Assembly: GCA_031394335.1 (NCBI GenBank)
Contig: JANMXS010000260.1
Coordinates: forward strand, 1-6,742
DNA from: UKL13-2 sp031394335
GTDB lineage: Bacteria > Pseudomonadota > Gammaproteobacteria > Burkholderiales > Usitatibacteraceae
DNA: 6,742 nucleotides
Direction of reading: 5' to 3'
Position numbers and translations under genes: made by a program. A model generated the notes under the pieces. The model saw only the letters and a program-made list of their open reading frames with translations, was not told the origin of the DNA and made no database searches. This document shows positions 5,183 through 6,742 of the stretch, piece by piece (the first letter of the stretch is position 1; the number at the start of each line of letters is the position of its first letter).

Positions 5183-6108
5183 TTTCGCCCCGTATCGCGA
5201 CGATAGACAATGTCATCAATACGCATCGACAAATCACCAGGTACTGCATCCCAAGTACCTTTGGGTGCAGATTCACCTATCTCTGCGAGTTGTTCCCAAA
5301 TTGGCGTGACCGATTCATCAAAGCCACGATCCATCAATGGTGCAAGTTCAATTCTGTCAACACGCGCCAACCGTTTGATCTGACGGTCGTCAGTCGCAAA
5401 TTCCGCCACGCCTTCAACTCGCAACCGCACGGAACGATGATTACGCAAGGCGTCTAGTACTTCGTTTTCTTGATCAGAAGTGAAACGTCCGCTTATTGTC
5501 GCGCCTAACTCATCAAGCTGAAGCGAGAAAGTCCCCGCCCCCACATTGGCCATGCGAACTTCGCCCACTACATCAACCACGTCCTCATATATTGGTCCGA
5601 CCCATTCGGTCAATCGTTGGCGTGCCTTGGCGGTATAAGCCGCTTCGAATGATCCATGTCGTGCCTTGGTGAACAACACCTCGTCGCTGCGTAGTGATTT
5701 CCCGAAATCACGAAACAATGGAATCACGTTTGATGGGAGTCCAACTGGCAACAATTGATCAACGTTTGCGGCAGTGATGGCTGCGTCGATCAGCTCCGCT
5801 GCTTCATCAAATTCGTCGAGACTACCCCAATCCAAATTGCTTTGATCAGCCACTCGGACCCGTTGCAAAGGAACTACCGCAGAACCCTCGTCGAGTCTAT
5901 TGAACTGGAGTCTAAATTCGTCCTCGAAACGATTTGGCAAGCGCACACGGCCTGGATTTTTGCGCCGCCAAAGTTCTTTAGCGCACTCGACAACAAGGTT
6001 GCGATACGCAATGAGTTCTTGGGTACATTCAACATCAAGCGCATGCCCCTTGAATCGTTCACCATCAAAACGAAGCGAAGCTAGTTCAACAGTGACTTCT
6101 GTAGCCAT
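5179..6108 (-). CDS. Large putative antitoxin / partner of the PIN ribonuclease, unknown fold
   Basis: This 309-residue protein starts at ATG 6108 behind a strong AGGAGG with an 8-base spacer. It has no signal peptide or membrane span, so it is cytoplasmic. Visible parts: a helical N-terminal half with ELIAYRNLVVECAKELWRRK at residues 31-50 and a charged stretch to about 180; an apparent small beta domain at 181-256 (GEVRMANVGAGTFSLQL through RVDRIELAP); and a C-terminal tail GTWDAVPGDLSMRIDDIVYR at 284-303. That tail resembles the short W-x(4)-P-x-DLS motif I recall at the ends of other proteins encoded before PIN toxins, where the tail fills the toxin's active site (inference by analogy). 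I see no ribbon-helix-helix, AbrB or other small DNA-binding domain of ordinary VapB proteins. It is encoded just before, and 4 bases overlapping, the PIN gene. Best call: toxin-neutralising partner of unknown family. Base composition is clearly lower in GC than the flanking genes. Confidence 0.72.
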   Translation of the reverse strand: MATEVTVELASLRFDGERFKGHALDVECTQELIAYRNLVVECAKELWRRKNPGRVRLPNRFEDEFRLQFNRLDEGSAVVPLQRVRVADQSNLDWGSLDEFDEAAELIDAAITAANVDQLLPVGLPSNVIPLFRDFGKSLRSDEVLFTKARHGSFEAAYTAKARQRLTEWVGPIYEDVVDVVGEVRMANVGAGTFSLQLDELGATISGRFTSDQENEVLDALRNHRSVRLRVEGVAEFATDDRQIKRLARVDRIELAPLMDRGFDESVTPIWEQLAEIGESAPKGTWDAVPGDLSMRIDDIVYRRDTGRK

Positions 6109-6140
6109 GATAAATACCTCCTAAATCATCTGACTTGAGT

Positions 6141-6156
6141 ATTCGATCAGATCAAT
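6141..6156. promoter_or_regulatory. Imperfect palindrome upstream of the PIN module, possible operator
   Basis: The sequence ATTCGATCAGATCAAT has ATT/AAT and GATC/GATC arms around a central A, broken by one extra C. It lies 33-48 bases upstream of the first ATG of the module, where an autoregulatory operator would be expected. No confident -35/-10 pair is visible nearby, so this is tentative. Confidence 0.22.
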
Positions 6157-6220
6157 CTCTAGCAAGTCTACACGTGTCCTAGGCTCGCTAAGTGAGCCAC
6201 CCTATGTCGTGGGGCCTAAA

Positions 6221-6742
6221 TCACCGCATCAACTGCAAGCTCGCGAAGTGCTGATAGAGGTCGTTGGTGCGCATCAATTCCTCATGACTGCCGACGGCGG
6301 CGACGCGGCCCTGGTCCATCACCACGATGCGATCGGCGTGCACCACGGTGGCGAGGCGGTGGGCGATGATCAGGGTGGTGCGGTTCTGCATCAGCCGCTC
6401 CAGTGCATGTTGCACTTGACGCTCGCTTTCGGCGTCGAGCGCGCTGGTGGCTTCGTCGAGCAGCAGCAACGGTCGGTCGGCGAGGATGGCGCGGGCGATG
6501 GCGACGCGCTGACGCTGACCACCGGACAAACGCACGCCGCGTTCGCCGAGATAACTGTCGTAGCCCTCGGGCAGGCGCTCGACGAACTCGTCGGCGAAGG
6601 CGGCGACACAGGCGGCTTTGACTTCGTCGCGCGTAGCTTCGGGCCGGGCGTAACGCACGTTCTCGATGACGCTGGTGGCGAAGATGACCGGCTCTTGCGG
6701 CACCAGCGCGATGTGGCGGCGCAGGGCGCCGGGGTCCAGCCT
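6221..6742 (-). CDS. ABC exporter ATPase domain, N-terminal part beyond window
   Basis: The frame is open from the right window edge to the stop at 6221-6223, giving 173 residues of the C-terminal part of an ATP-binding domain. Visible in order: the Q-loop LVPQEPVIF (about residues 13-21) followed by ATSVIENVRYARP, the ABC signature LSGGQRQR, Walker B LLLLDEATSALD, the H-loop IAHRLATV and the usual ending DRIVVMDQGRVAAVGSHEEL. The wording of these motifs is that of the type IV exporter family (MsbA/ABCB/LmrA-like), in which this domain follows a six-helix membrane domain in one chain and the protein works as a dimer. The Walker A and any membrane domain lie outside. Substrate cannot be assigned from this fragment; lipid A core (MsbA) or drug/lipid export are options. 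It ends 112 bases before the PIN module starts. Confidence 0.92.
   Translation of the reverse strand, partial: RLDPGALRRHIALVPQEPVIFATSVIENVRYARPEATRDEVKAACVAAFADEFVERLPEGYDSYLGERGVRLSGGQRQRVAIARAILADRPLLLLDEATSALDAESERQVQHALERLMQNRTTLIIAHRLATVVHADRIVVMDQGRVAAVGSHEELMRTNDLYQHFASLQLMR

Noticed and set aside
6182..6198. GGCTC/GAGCC hairpin as terminator of the ABC gene
   Set aside because: The 5-bp stem is not followed by a T-tract on the minus strand, so I do not call it.
6180..6218. TAGGC...GCCTA arms around a small hairpin, resembling an integron attC site
   Set aside because: The conserved AAC/GTT core positions are missing, there is no second copy on the other side of the PIN module, and no integrase is present.
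1..6742. CRISPR array, tRNA or rRNA genes, insertion sequence ends
   Set aside because: I saw no regularly spaced repeats, no tRNA-like cloverleaf or rRNA sequence and no transposase; the only long repeat is the 96-bp in-gene duplication.

Overview
The window looks like a stretch of proteobacterial chromosome, most likely gammaproteobacterial, though a betaproteobacterium cannot be excluded. The reasons are an intact GlrK-QseG-GlrR-type envelope signalling operon, a sigma-54 promoter, and mostly GC-rich coding sequence (sampled 60-base lines of glrR and the ABC gene are about 67-73% GC). Every gene I can support lies on the minus strand, so the window reads from right to left.

Right edge (6221-6742): the C-terminal part of an ABC-exporter ATPase, cut by the window end. 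Next (4775-6108) is a lower-GC two-gene module (about 45-47% GC in sampled lines). It encodes a 309-residue protein of unknown function translationally coupled to a PIN-domain ribonuclease of VapC type. The layout is that of a toxin-antitoxin operon, but the putative antitoxin is several times larger than a normal VapB. A weak intrinsic terminator candidate follows it.

Centre (1168-4552): three overlapping genes for a sensor histidine kinase (GlrK/QseE-like), an outer-membrane-type lipoprotein (QseG-like, with a recent 96-bp internal tandem duplication in its coiled coil) and a sigma-54-activating response regulator (GlrR/QseF-like). All three overlap by 4-7 bases, so they should be made together.

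Left part (1-1167): just downstream of glrR is a 351-base gene-free stretch. It holds a near-perfect sigma-54 promoter (1006-1021) preceded by two copies of an 18-base motif, GTCG-N7-GCGACGG. These match the TGTC-N10-GACA architecture known for GlrR in enterobacteria. After a predicted leader of about 180 nt containing two hairpins comes a gene for a membrane-anchored glycine-zipper protein with a CxxC pair, then a second small gene running off the left edge.

The simplest reading is a self-contained circuit. Envelope state is sensed by GlrK with QseG, relayed to GlrR, and GlrR with sigma-54 RNA polymerase switches on the adjacent glycine-zipper operon. This local target, and the unusual PIN module, are the most interesting parts of the window.
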